DNA from: DTU019 sp050949825
GTDB taxonomy: Bacteria; Bacillota; Syntrophomonadia; Syntrophomonadales; Syntrophomonadaceae
NCBI GenBank assembly: GCA_050949825.1
Contig: JBMNGL010000001.1
Span: 310,001-374,000, forward strand
DNA length: 64,000 nt
Direction of reading: 5' to 3'
The notes beneath the pieces were generated by a model, which had not been told where the DNA came from, made no database searches, and saw only the letters and a program-made list of their open reading frames with translations. The position numbers were made by a program, and so were the translations under genes. Positions 24,759-35,137 of the stretch are shown one piece after another; position 1 is the first letter of the stretch, and each line of letters begins with the position of its first letter.

Positions 24759-27113
24759 ATGTTTACATATTCTCAACAGCGTATACCCTTATCCGTAAAA
24801 TTGATGGCGGTTGTCCTGCTGGCATTGGCTATACTGCTGTGCTGGCAATCGAGGGCCGGTGCCGATACCGGGGTTATAACCGGCAGTGTGGTAAACATTC
24901 GCAGCGGACCGGCCACAAGCTATACCATCAGCGGCAACCTCTTGCAGGGAACCCAGGTAGCGGTCCTGGAATCCCAAAGCGGCTGGTATCGCATCAGCTA
25001 TAACGACCGCACCGGTTGGATTAGCGGCCAGTACATAGAGGTGAAAAAGGATCCTACCGTAAAGGTATCGGGACAAGTGGTGAATCTCAGATCAGGTCCG
25101 GGAATCGATCATAAGGTAGTGGGACAGGCCTTGCAGGGGGATGAGTTAATACTGCTCAATCAGGGCAGCGAATGGAGCCAGGTGCAGACCGGCTCCGGCC
25201 TTAAGTGTTATGTCGCCACCAATCTGATCCAGGTGGAGACAGGCTCCGCTCCGGCTCCGGCACCATCAGATCCGCCGGCTCCACCGGTTGAAAACGAGAT
25301 AAAGGTATTGCTGGATGGTTTTTTATTGCAATTTGATGTGCCGCCACAGATTCATAACAACAGGACCCTGGTTCCCCTGCGGCAGATATTTGAATCCATG
25401 GGGGCTACCGTGGAATGGAACCAGTCCACCCAGACGGTCACCGCCACCCGCGACGGGGTGGTAATCATCTTGCCGATAGGCTCTACCAATCCCACCGTCA
25501 ACGGCACCCCCTGGCCGCTTGATGTTCCGGCGCGAATTGTCGAGGGGCGCACCCTGGCGCCGCTGCGTTTTGTGGGCGAGGCTTACGGTGGGCAGGTGTC
25601 ATGGGATCAGACCACCCTCACCGTGCAGATGTTTAGCCCGGAGCCCCCTGCTGTACCGGCGGTTACTGAACCGGCGGGCAAGCAGATAATGGTGCGGGAT
25701 CCCCTGGTCAACCTCAGGAACGGGCCGGGTACCGGATTCGCTAAGATAAGCGCAGCCAGTGCCGGTGAAATGCTGCCGGTTGTCGGTGAGAAAGACGGCT
25801 GGTTTCAGGTCAGCCGGGGCGGCAGTCTGGCCTGGATTGCAGGATGGCTGGTAGAAATGCCGGGGCAGCCCGATGATGCTGAGGATGTACCGTTAAGCCC
25901 TGCTGTCGGCGATGACAAGCTGGTCTGGTACTATACCAGCAAAGATAAGGATGGCTTGCGCATTAACATAGAATCAGGAGCCCGGCTGGGAAGCCACCTT
26001 GATGAGAATAACAACAACCTGGTTTATACGGTGATGGGCCGTAGCCTGAAAGGAAACAGCCCCTTGACGGTATCCCTGGGAGGGCAAAATGTGGTCGTGA
26101 GTGGGGAAAACCGCGACGGCAACGCCATAATTACTGTCACCCTGCCGCCCGATGTAAAGTATCGCAAGGTGTTAAGCAGTGACGGCAAATGCGAGTCAGT
26201 GCTGATTGAGAATCGTATTGTAGAGGTGAGCCGCAAGGTATTTGGTAATATCGGCGACAATATCATCATATACACCCTGACCCCCTGCGAATATACCTAC
26301 AGCCTTAAGAACGACATCCTGGAAATCACTTTGCCGGCAACCTATCAAGGAGTGGAGCGCTCCAGCTACGATTATCAGGTCAGCCCCCTTTTGGAAAGAA
26401 TGACCATCAAAGAAACGTCAGGAAGTCCCCCGGATACCATCCTGCGCATTGAGACCAAAAACCTGGGGGATTACCGTATATTCCAAACCAGTGATGACAA
26501 TGCCTTGAACATTGTTTTGACCACCACCAAGCGCAGCGAGGATAAGAACAACAAACTGGTCATCCTGGATCCCGGCCACGGGGGAAGGGATCCAGGCGCC
26601 AGCGGAGCAGTCCTGCAGGAAAGGACTGTCAACCTGGATATCGCCTTGCGGGTAGGGGATATTCTGGCTGCACGCAAATTTGATGTTGCCTACACCCGGG
26701 ATAATGACAGATACTTGACCCAAACGGAACGCGCTGAAATAGCCAATCAACTGAACGCGGCGGTATTTGTATCCATTCATAACAATGCCAACGAATCTCC
26801 CGAGAAAGAGGGCACCGAAACCCATTACTACGCCTCTCTGGATGATCCGGCGCTGTTTATGCAAAAAGATCAGCGCAGCAAATTGGCCAATTATCTCCAG
26901 CAGAGAATGATGCAAAACCTGCGGCGTGTAGACCGGGGGGTAAAACAGTCCAACTTCACTGTACTCACTAAGACTACTATGCCCTCAGCCCTGGTAGAAA
27001 TCGTCTTCATCAGCAATCCCGCCGAAGAGGCTTTATTGATGAATGATGAATTTAAGAGCCGCGCCGCGGCCGCCATTGCCGACGGCATTACGGATTATCT
27101 GAACAGCCGCTAG
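24759..27113 (+). CDS. Secreted N-acetylmuramoyl-L-alanine amidase with SH3, copper-amine-oxidase-N and AMIN domains
   Basis: A 784-residue wall hydrolase that cleaves the amide between MurNAc and L-Ala. The order is: signal segment (to ~37), two bacterial SH3 domains (~45-160), a Pro-rich linker, a copper-amine-oxidase-N-type domain (~180-295) and a third SH3 (~305-375). An AMIN-like beta region (~390-590) and C-terminal Amidase_3 follow. Zinc ligands are visible as His in ILDPGHGGRDPGA, Glu in LQERTVNLDIA and His in FVSIHNNANES, with the catalytic Glu in LVEIVFISNP. The same copper-amine-oxidase-N domain ends the surface proteins at 44190 and 46952, suggesting a shared wall-associating module; no copper enzyme core is present. 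Confidence 0.93.
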   Translation: MFTYSQQRIPLSVKLMAVVLLALAILLCWQSRAGADTGVITGSVVNIRSGPATSYTISGNLLQGTQVAVLESQSGWYRISYNDRTGWISGQYIEVKKDPTVKVSGQVVNLRSGPGIDHKVVGQALQGDELILLNQGSEWSQVQTGSGLKCYVATNLIQVETGSAPAPAPSDPPAPPVENEIKVLLDGFLLQFDVPPQIHNNRTLVPLRQIFESMGATVEWNQSTQTVTATRDGVVIILPIGSTNPTVNGTPWPLDVPARIVEGRTLAPLRFVGEAYGGQVSWDQTTLTVQMFSPEPPAVPAVTEPAGKQIMVRDPLVNLRNGPGTGFAKISAASAGEMLPVVGEKDGWFQVSRGGSLAWIAGWLVEMPGQPDDAEDVPLSPAVGDDKLVWYYTSKDKDGLRINIESGARLGSHLDENNNNLVYTVMGRSLKGNSPLTVSLGGQNVVVSGENRDGNAIITVTLPPDVKYRKVLSSDGKCESVLIENRIVEVSRKVFGNIGDNIIIYTLTPCEYTYSLKNDILEITLPATYQGVERSSYDYQVSPLLERMTIKETSGSPPDTILRIETKNLGDYRIFQTSDDNALNIVLTTTKRSEDKNNKLVILDPGHGGRDPGASGAVLQERTVNLDIALRVGDILAARKFDVAYTRDNDRYLTQTERAEIANQLNAAVFVSIHNNANESPEKEGTETHYYASLDDPALFMQKDQRSKLANYLQQRMMQNLRRVDRGVKQSNFTVLTKTTMPSALVEIVFISNPAEEALLMNDEFKSRAAAAIADGITDYLNSR

Positions 27114-27133
27114 CTAATACATCAGCCTGGATT

Positions 27134-27169
27134 TCCCTGTCTGGCCTTGATTTGGCAGACAGGGATTTT
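27134..27169 (+). terminator. Intrinsic terminator after the amidase
   Basis: TCCCTGTCTG (27134-27143) pairs perfectly with CAGACAGGGA (27156-27165), then TTTT. It lies 20 bases after the stop. Confidence 0.8.
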
Positions 27170-27279
27170 GGCGTCTAATAAAGGAAAAAGTCAGTATTTT
27201 ATGGAATTAACAGATGACTGGGAAAGGTAACCCCCCAATATTTTCGTTGTTGGTTGTGCCACTATTGGCCTGAAGGGTT

Positions 27280-28122
27280 CCCCTGGTCTGTCATTGCTAT
27301 GAAAGTCCTCCGGTTGTTGTCATCCTGAGGGCAACGCCCGAAGGATCTTTCGCGAAGAGAACAACCCCCGGGGAAAGATCCTTCGCTCCGCTCAGGATGA
27401 CAAAAAAAGGGGCTCAGGATGACACCAAAGGGCAACGCCCCTGTCATTGCTATGAAAGTCCCCTGGTTGTTGTCATCCAGAGGCAACGCCCCTGTCATTA
27501 CTATGAAAGTCCTCCGGCTGTTGTCATCCTGAGGGCAACGCCCGAAGGATCTTTCGCGAAGCGAACAACCCCCGGGGAAAGATCCTTCGCTCCGCTCAGG
27601 ATGACAAAAAAAGGCCTCAGGATGACACCAAAGGGCAGCGCCCCTGTCATTGCTATGAAAGTCCTCCGGCTGTTGTCATCCTGAGGGCAAAGCCCGAAGG
27701 ATCTTTCGCGAAGCGAACAACCCCCGGGGAAAGATCCTTCGCTCCGCTCAGGATGACAAAAAAAGGGCTCAGGATGACACCAAAGGGCAACGCCCCTGTT
27801 ATTGCTATGAAAGTCCCCTGGTTGTTGTCATCCAGAGGCAACGCCCCTGTTATTGCTATGAAAGTCCCCTGGTTGTTGTCATCCAGAGGGCAACGCCCCT
27901 GTCATTGCTATGAAAGTCCTCCGGTTGTTGTCATCCTGAGGGCAACGCCCGAAGGATCTTTCGCGAAGCGAACAACCCCCGGGGAAAGATCCTTCGCTCC
28001 GCTCAGGATGACAAAAAAAGGGCTCTGGATGACACCAAAGGGCAGCGCCCCTGTCATCCAGAGGGCAACGCCCCTGTCATTGCTGTGAAAGTCCTCCGGT
28101 TGTTGTCATCCTGAACGAATAA
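27280..28122. repeat. Dispersed repeat cluster 2 (four palindromic cores)
   Basis: The ~1-kb gap before the ligase-like gene is almost all repeat. Four near-identical ~80-base cores lie at 27318-27402, 27532-27606, 27674-27758 and 27929-28013. They are separated by copies of the TGTCATTGCTATGAAAG module and by short GGCTCAGGATGACACC pieces. Each core has an ATCCTGAGGGC arm, a centre with CGAACAACCCCCGGGG and a CTTCGCTCCGCTCAGGATG arm. Near-identity between copies argues for recent amplification or gene conversion. Open frames here merely follow the repeat period. Confidence 0.95.
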
Positions 28123-28158
28123 AACAGGGTTAAAAACATAAATAGGAGTGGGAAGCAA

Positions 28159-30607
28159 TTGGGTAAAAAGAAAAAACGCCGCCAGGTGGAAAGAAGCGGC
28201 ACTTCGACAGCAGTTCCGGCGCTACGGCAAAACCCCTGGCAGGAATGGATATTATTTGCCATTGTAGCCCTCATGGTCATCTATCCTCCATATTTCCGGG
28301 GCCTGTTCTTTCATCGGGCCATGTTTGTGACCCATATTCTGACCGCTCTGGTATTTCTGGGTATCATTGCAGCAAAATGCAGAAACCATGATTGGAGATT
28401 TATCCGCACCCCCCTGGATGGTGCGGTCCTGGCTTTTGCCCTGGCCTATGCTCTGTCCCTGATCACGGCAGTGCATTTTGGCGAGGCCCTGTACGGTTTC
28501 CTTAAAGCCCTTAACTACTTCATGCTTTACTGGCTGGTAGGCCAGGTCATCACTGATCATCGCCGCCTGGAAGGGATGGCCCATGTTCTGCTGCTGACTG
28601 CCCTGGGGGTTGGGCTGATCGGTGTGCTGTCGGCCAGCGGCTACCAGGTATATCCCCACGCCTACAGCAAGGGTTTGATTCATTCCACCCTGCAATACCT
28701 CAATGCGACGGCGGCCTTTCTGGCGGCTATGAGCATACTGGGGCTGGCCTTGCTGACCCGGAAAAGCAGCCGGACCTGGCTAGTGGCTTACAGCCTGGTG
28801 GTCTTTATTTTACAGGTGATCGTGTTCAGCACCATTTCCAAAGGGGCCTGGTTAACCCTGGCTCTGGGGGGAATAGTATTGGTATTGGGTATGCCCGGTT
28901 GGAACAGGCTTAAAGCCATATATTTTCTGGGGGGCTCTGGGCACTCTGGCCTTTGCCACCGGCAACCGCTTCCTGCCTGCTATAACCGGCTCCCAATCCT
29001 CATCAGGGCTTACTGATAATTATAATGGGGATGATCCTGGCTGCTGTGGTCTGCCTGCTCTGGGAAGCCGCCTGCCATATCATCAAGACCCAACCTCGCG
29101 GCAAGCAGCTTGTGGCTGCCGCGGCGGCCCTCTTGCTGTAGCGACCGGAGTCGGAGTGCTCCGCTTCGGCAGTATGAGTTTATCCAACCTATGGTTCTCC
29201 GGGAACTAAGTGAGATAGGGCAAACCGGATCTTCCAGTTATGTAACCCGCCTGGATTTTATGCGTTGGGGTATGAATATCGTCAAGGACTACCCCATATT
29301 TGGGGCCGGAGCGGGAGGATGGGGAGCCCTCTACCATCGCTATCAGGATTATCTGTTTTGGACCACTGAGGTGCATAATCACTTTATCCAGGTGTGGGTG
29401 GAAACTGGTACCTTAGGATTGTTGGCCTTTATTAGTATATGGTTGGCCATGTTTTGGTCCTCATTTGCCCTATACCGGCACTGGAGAGAGAAAAAAGAAC
29501 AGCAGGCGGAAAACCCTGACTCACAGAACCAGTGGATTCTGGTATGGGGTTGTGCCGCGGCGGCACTGACCATGGGACTGCATGCCTGCATTGATTTTGA
29601 CCTTTCCCTCCCGGCCTTAAGCCTGATCCTGTTTACCCTGATGGCCATGATCAACGCCGCCTATATGATGAACGGGGGCGGGGCGGGCCGGGCCTTCTCC
29701 GGCTGGCCTGCCGCCGCTGCGGCCATATTGATGGGGATATTCTTACTATATATGGGAACAACCGCTTTGGCTGCATTCGAAAAGAATGCAATCGGTCAAG
29801 CCGTGGCCAGGCAGGCGCAGGACGACTTCAGTGCCAAAGAGACCCAGCGATACTTGAACCACTCCGCCGCGCAGTATGAAAAGGCTATAAATCTTTTTCC
29901 CTGGGATGCTACCTATCACGCCCATCTGGCTTACACTTATGCCCAACAATTTAACCTGGCTCAAAACCAGGGTGGGCAAAACCTGGCCGAGTTGCATCAA
30001 AGATCGGTCAGGGCAATAAACCGGGCCCACCAATTGTCTCCGGGGAACATGAATATTCAGAACCTGCTCTTAAATTCAGCGGCGCTCCTGGGCGATTTTC
30101 CGCTTATCATGGAGCGCCTGGACGCCACCACGGCTGCCAATCCCCTCGATGTGGGCAATTACAACAGCCGGGCCACTGTGCTGTGGAAAGCTGCAGAATA
30201 TACATTTAAAAACGGCGAAATGAGTCGCAGCGCGGAATATGTTGATGCCATTTTACTTATCCCCGGCCAAATTGAGCAACAACAAGCGCGTATTAAGACC
30301 GGCCAGGCCCACTGGCAAGGGAGATAAACTGGAGGTTACTGCCACCATAACTCTAAATCTAGCCAGGGCTAATTACCTGCGCGGCTCATACCGCGAAGCG
30401 GTGCAATTGCTGGAACCGCTTTACCAGATTTCAATCAAAACCAAACAATGGGAGCCTGAGCTTATCGCGGAGGTTCAGGCGGCATACGCCGCCGCTTTGC
30501 ACAAGCAAGGCCGGGTGGCAGATGCCGGGCGGGTAATAGATGCCCGGGCTACAGCCGGTGTTTTCGATTTATATGAGGACATGATCCAGTGGGCCGTGTT
30601 GCCATAG
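28159..30607 (+). pseudogene. O-antigen-ligase/polymerase-like gene with C-terminal TPRs, broken by about five frameshifts
   Basis: A membrane Wzy/WaaL-type protein for surface polysaccharide. The first frame (TTG start after AGGAG) holds several membrane helices. The middle resumes in another frame with the Wzy_C signature HNHFIQVWVETGTLG. The C-terminal ~300 residues look like TPR helices (AAQYEKAINLFPWDATYHAHLAY). Frames break at 28929-28934 (six Gs where five restore it), near 29024 (GGGG for GGG), near 29140 (a base missing) and again before 29200. The last break is near 30317 (GGG for GG). Repaired, the product would be ~800 residues. Either a decaying gene or consensus errors; the homopolymer bias favours errors. 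Confidence 0.75.
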
Positions 30608-30641
30608 TGCTGTAAACCTAGCGGAAACGGGGAAAAACATC

Positions 30642-32166
30642 ATGCGGGAACTCGAGGCCGGCACTATAAAAGAAAACCCAACCGAACCCCTGGAAAGCTT
30701 GAATTCCATGGTGTGGCTGACCATGCCCCAGTTGCTGGGCAAAACCGCGGCAATAACCGGATTGATTGCCGTTGACCTGCTCAGTATGGTGCTGGCTTTA
30801 GCTGTCAGTATAGAAATCAGGCTGCAGCTGCTGCCCTTGATTTATCCGGCCTTTCCTGAGGAGCTGCCGCCCCATTTAATGGACTGGGGTGGGGTTTTCT
30901 TGGCATTGTGGGTTTTATGTCTGTACTATGAGGGCCTGTACACCACCCGCATGCCCTTCTGGCAAGAAAGCCTGGAAAATTATCAGGGCGGTTACCCTCA
31001 CCTTTGTATTGGCCTTGGCCGGGGTATCTTTGATAAAACTGGGCGGCGAGGTCTCCAGAACGGTGCTTTTGCTAGGGTATTTTTTGGCTCTGCTCACAGC
31101 GCCTTTGGGGAGGTACCTGGGGAAATCCCTGCTGGGCGCCCTGGGGTTGTGGTATGAACCTTTGCTGATAGCAGGCACAGGTCCCCAGGCCAGGATAATG
31201 GCGGAGGCCCTGGCCAAAGACCGCTATTTGGGTTATGCCATCAGGGGCTTTGTCACCGTAAGCGCTGCCGCGGATGCAAGCAGCCTGGCTATCGGCAATA
31301 AGGGTTACCCGCTATTGGGAACGATAAATGATTTACCCGTAGTTTTGCGCCGCTACGGGATCGGTCATGTGGTTATGGCAGCACCCGAGCTGCCGGGGCA
31401 GCAGCTGGTGGCAGCCGTGAATCAGATCCAACCCTACACCCGCTCTATTTTGGTGGTGCCGGATTTGGCGGGTATACCGGTCATTGGCGAAGCCGAATAC
31501 TTTTTTGATGAACGCTTGCTGGCTTTCCGAACCCGCAACAACCTGGCCAGCCGCGCCAATGTAATCAGCAAACGGGTTTTTGATCTGGTGGTGAGCAGCC
31601 TGTTATTAATATTGCTGGGACCATTGCTGCTCCTCATCGCAGCGCTTATCCGCCTTGAAACCCCGGGACCCGTCATTTTCGCTCACCGCCGCATAGGCAA
31701 AAACGGGCATGAGTTCCGCTGCTATAAATTCCGCAGCATGGTGGTCAATGCCGGGGAGCTGTTACCGCAGCTTCTCGAGCATAATCCCGCTTTACAAGAG
31801 CAATGGGAAAAGGACTTCAAATTAAAGGATGATCCTCGCGTGACCCGAATCGGGCGGTTTCTGCGTAAGACCAGTATAGATGAAATTCCGCAGCTTTTTA
31901 ATGTTCTAAAAGGAGAGATGAGCCTGGTGGGACCGCGGCCTATCGTCTGTGAGGAGATGGAGCGCTTCGGAGAGATGGCCCGGGATTATATGATGGTTTT
32001 GCCCGGCATCACCGGATTGTGGCAGGTAAGTGGCCGCAATGATATTGATTACCAAAAACGGGTCCTGATGGAATCATGGTATGTGCGCAACTGGTCTTTA
32101 TGGATGGACATTTCCCTGCTGTTTAAGACCATTGGCGTGGTATGGAGTCGCAGGGGAGCTTATTAG
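30642..32166 (+). pseudogene. Polyprenyl glycosylphosphotransferase with one frameshift
   Basis: It would start exopolysaccharide repeat assembly by moving hexose-1-phosphate to undecaprenyl phosphate. The first frame (from the ATG at 30642) holds four hydrophobic segments. The frame from ~30975 on holds the CoA-binding-like middle domain (LLIAGTGPQARIMAEAL) and the complete catalytic domain: KRVFDLVVSS, FAHRRIGKNGHEFRCYKFRSM, TSIDEIPQLFNVLKGEMSLVGPRP and the closing GLWQVSGR. The junction is explained by one extra A in GAAAATT (30976-30982): GAAATT restores a smooth reading. Repaired length is ~508 residues, normal for the family, so sequence error is quite possible. The galactose/glucose preference is unknown. 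Confidence 0.8.
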
Positions 32167-32294
32167 CGGCGGTTTCCTGGAATAAAGGTTTGCGGGCCAG
32201 GTCAGCAGCAGGCAATAAGCTATGCGGGTTTTATCAGCCGGCCAGGAGCGCTGCCTGGCCGGGAAGATTAGCTGGTTGCAAAAGGAGTTTAGCT

Positions 32295-33431
32295 ATGAAG
32301 ACAGCCCTGGTACACGACTGGGTGATAGAACTGGGCGGGGCCGAAAAATGCCTGCAATCATTCCATGAATTGTATCCACAGGCCCCTTTATATACCTTAC
32401 TATACAGAGAACTCAGCCTGCAGGCCCTGGGTTTTGATGTGGACCAGGTGTATGCTTCTCTATTGCAGAAGCCGCGAGTCATTGCAAAATACCGTTCCTA
32501 TCTGCCCCTCTTTCCTTATGCCATTGAACAGTTTGATCTGGGGGATTATGAGGTGATTCTGTCCAGCAGCCATTGTGCAGCCAAGGGGGTTTTAACCCAA
32601 TCACAGCAACTGCACATCTGCTATTGCCACACCCCGGTGCGCTATGCCTGGGATATGACCCATCGTTACCTGCAGGAAAACGCGCTGCAAAGAGGACTGA
32701 AATCAACCCTGGCGCGAGCCATTCTGCATTATATTCGCCTCTGGGATGTGAGCGCTTCTCCCCGGGTGGACTACTTCATTGCCAATTCCCATTATACTGC
32801 AGCCCGCATCTGGAGGGCTTACCGCCGCCCCGCGGATGTAATTTACCCGCCGGTAAATACACGACAGTTTTATGCCCAGGCCCGCAAAGGAGACTATTTC
32901 CTGTTTGTATCCCGCCTGGTGCAGTATAAGCGCGCCGACCTGGTGGTGGCTGCCTTCACCCGTCTGAATTTGCCCCTGGTGGTGGTGGGAGAGGGACCCG
33001 AGCAAGCCCGCTTAAAGGCCCTGGCAGGGCCGAGAGTAGAATTTGTGGGCTACCGCGATAATGAGGAACTGGCTTCATTAATGGCCGGCGCTCGAGCCTT
33101 AATATTTGCCGCTCAGGAGGATTTTGGCATTGTCCCCGTTGAAGCGCAGGCCAGTGCAACCCCGGTAATAGCCTTTGGTCAGGGCGGGGCTACCGAGACG
33201 GTGGTGCCTGCCAATGGCCGCAATTGGGATCAGGCTACCGGGGTATTCTTTGGCGAGCAGGAGGTCACATCATTGCAAAAGGCGGTTTTAACCTTTCTGG
33301 AATGGGAGGATAAATTTGATCCTCAGGTTTTGCAGAAAAACGCCCAACGCTTCAACCAGGAGCGCTTTAAAGAGGAAATCGAGGCCTTTGTCAGTGACAA
33401 GTACAGCCAGATGAAAGGTGCTGCAAAATAA
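32295..33431 (+). CDS. Family 4 glycosyltransferase
   Basis: A 378-residue GT-B cytoplasmic glycosyltransferase, probably adding a sugar to the undecaprenyl-linked repeat started by the preceding phosphotransferase. The N-terminal domain opens VHDWVIELGGAEKCL, with ICYCHTPVRYAWDM. The C-terminal nucleotide-sugar domain has FLFVSRLVQYKRADLVV, VVGEGPEQARLKAL, VEFVGYRDNEEL and the catalytic FGIVPVEAQASATPVIAF. I start at the ATG after AAAGGAG, as an upstream extension has no similarity. Donor and acceptor cannot be read from sequence. Confidence 0.9.
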   Translation: MKTALVHDWVIELGGAEKCLQSFHELYPQAPLYTLLYRELSLQALGFDVDQVYASLLQKPRVIAKYRSYLPLFPYAIEQFDLGDYEVILSSSHCAAKGVLTQSQQLHICYCHTPVRYAWDMTHRYLQENALQRGLKSTLARAILHYIRLWDVSASPRVDYFIANSHYTAARIWRAYRRPADVIYPPVNTRQFYAQARKGDYFLFVSRLVQYKRADLVVAAFTRLNLPLVVVGEGPEQARLKALAGPRVEFVGYRDNEELASLMAGARALIFAAQEDFGIVPVEAQASATPVIAFGQGGATETVVPANGRNWDQATGVFFGEQEVTSLQKAVLTFLEWEDKFDPQVLQKNAQRFNQERFKEEIEAFVSDKYSQMKGAAK

Positions 33432-33493
33432 TCAACGCTAACGGCTGTTCTGGAATTCGGCTTTTTAAAATAGTTGTTGCAGAAGGGTAATAT

Positions 33494-35068
33494 ATGGAGA
33501 AAAATCCGCCACCGGGCAAATTACGCGGCAGCGTTTTCAATACCGTGCTCATATCCAGCGGCCTGGGTCTCAGCAAAATCCTGGGATTCATTCGCGAGAC
33601 CGTCATTGCGGGATTTTTCGGGGCCTCATACCTGGTGGATGCCTACCTGGTGGCACAGATGGTGCCGCAGGTGTTGTTTTCTATAATCGGCTCCAGCCTG
33701 ACCACCTCCGTGATACCCCTGGTCACCGAATACAAGGAGAAAAAGGGTTTTGATTCGGTGCTGGCCCTGCTCAACTCCATCACCACCATCATGCTCATCA
33801 TCAGCCTGGTCTTAGTCTTGTTGGGCTGGGCCTTCTCCGGGGTTATTGTCCACCTGGTCGCACCAGGTTTCAGTGGCCCGGCCTATGAGCTGGCAGTGCA
33901 ATTGACCAACCTGATGTTCCCCATGATTATATTTTTCGGTCTGGCTGGATTGGGCTCGGGCATACTGCAAAGCCAGAAGCGCTTTTTCTTCCCTTCCTTT
34001 ATGGGTATTCCCTACAATATTGTAATCATTGCCGCTTTAATAATCAGTGCTCGGCAATGGGGCATTGCCGGCCTGGCCGTAGGGACGGTTGTGGCTGTTG
34101 CGGTGCAATGGTTGTTCCAGGTCCCGGATTTACGGCGCTGTGGTTTTATTTTTCGCCCCCGGATAGATTGGCAGCATCCCGGCTTAAAACAGATGCTAAA
34201 ATTGATCATTCCGGTTGCCATCGGCACCGGGGTGGGGCAGATTAATCTGCTGGTCAACCGCATGCTGGCCTCGGGTCTGGCGGAAGGAAGCATTGCCGCT
34301 TTAAACTATGCCAACAAACTGAATGTATTGGCTTATGGAGTAGTAGGTATGGCTGTAGCCCGGGCCATATATCCGGAAATGTCTGCAGCGGCGGTAGTCG
34401 CTGACCATGACAAATTCCAAAAATCCCTGTATCGTTCCATAAATAGCCTGCTGCTGTTGCTGCTTCCCTTTGCGGTGGGAATGATGATTTTGCGGGAGCC
34501 GCTGGTGAGGCTGGTTTATCAGCGCGGCGCTTTTGATGAGACTGCTGCCCATTTGACCGTGATTGCCCTGCTGTTCTATGCAATTGGCATGCCCTTCCTG
34601 TCGGTCCGTGAAATTGTCCTGCGGGCCTTTTATTCCCTGCAGGACACCTTGACCCCTATGAAGATCGGCCTGGCAACGGTAGCGCTCAATGTAGGCTTGA
34701 ATCTGGTCCTGGTAAAATACCTGGCTCATGGCGGTCTGGCCCTGGGCAATTCCATTGCCACTATGGTCGGTTTTGTGATTTTACTGTGGTATCTGCGCAA
34801 AAAGCTGGGCCGGATAAAGGTCTCATTAATGCTAATAAGCGGTTTAAAAATAGGCCTGGCAGCTGTGCTCATGGGCGGGGTGGTCTATGTTGAATTACAG
34901 TGGCTGGTAAGCAGTCTGGGAGTGGGAACACTATCGTTCCTGATTGCGCTGCTGCTCTGCGCCGGGACCGGGTTGATAGTATATGGGCTATTGATAAAAA
35001 TGCTGCAAGTGGAAGAATTCGATATAATATATGAGAAGGTGCGGGAGCGTTGGAGCCGTAAAGGATGA
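33494..35068 (+). CDS. murJ: MurJ/MviN-family lipid flippase, copy 2
   Basis: A 524-residue MOP-superfamily flippase with about 14 helices: SSGLGLSKILGFIRETVIAGFFGAS, then FSIIGSSLTTSVIPLVTEY, SGILQSQKRFFFPS and VYQRGAFDETAAH. It is closer to canonical MurJ than copy 1, judged only by the N-terminal RETVIA and longer C-terminus. Its place after the glycosyltransferase and before galE suggests polysaccharide-repeat export, yet MurJ in many clostridia has a similar setting, so lipid II is equally possible. The start ATG follows AGAAGGG. A short terminator follows. Confidence 0.88.
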   Translation: MEKNPPPGKLRGSVFNTVLISSGLGLSKILGFIRETVIAGFFGASYLVDAYLVAQMVPQVLFSIIGSSLTTSVIPLVTEYKEKKGFDSVLALLNSITTIMLIISLVLVLLGWAFSGVIVHLVAPGFSGPAYELAVQLTNLMFPMIIFFGLAGLGSGILQSQKRFFFPSFMGIPYNIVIIAALIISARQWGIAGLAVGTVVAVAVQWLFQVPDLRRCGFIFRPRIDWQHPGLKQMLKLIIPVAIGTGVGQINLLVNRMLASGLAEGSIAALNYANKLNVLAYGVVGMAVARAIYPEMSAAAVVADHDKFQKSLYRSINSLLLLLLPFAVGMMILREPLVRLVYQRGAFDETAAHLTVIALLFYAIGMPFLSVREIVLRAFYSLQDTLTPMKIGLATVALNVGLNLVLVKYLAHGGLALGNSIATMVGFVILLWYLRKKLGRIKVSLMLISGLKIGLAAVLMGGVVYVELQWLVSSLGVGTLSFLIALLLCAGTGLIVYGLLIKMLQVEEFDIIYEKVRERWSRKG

Positions 35069-35091
35069 CCGGGTTGTTATTTAAGTAAGGT

Positions 35092-35114
35092 CGGGGATGT
35101 TCCCCGTTTATTTT
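35092..35114 (+). terminator. Intrinsic terminator after murJ copy 2
   Basis: CGGGGA (35092-35097), loop TGT, TCCCCG (35101-35106), then TTTATTTT. A compact rho-independent terminator, 23 bases past the stop; galE would then need its own promoter, which I could not place. Confidence 0.75.
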
Positions 35115-35137
35115 GCCCCTTTGAGGAGGACAGTAAA

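Noticed and set aside
27397..28088. Open frames of about 95-111 codons through repeat cluster 2
   Set aside because: They simply follow the repeat period, have no ribosome sites and show the same short peptide over and over.
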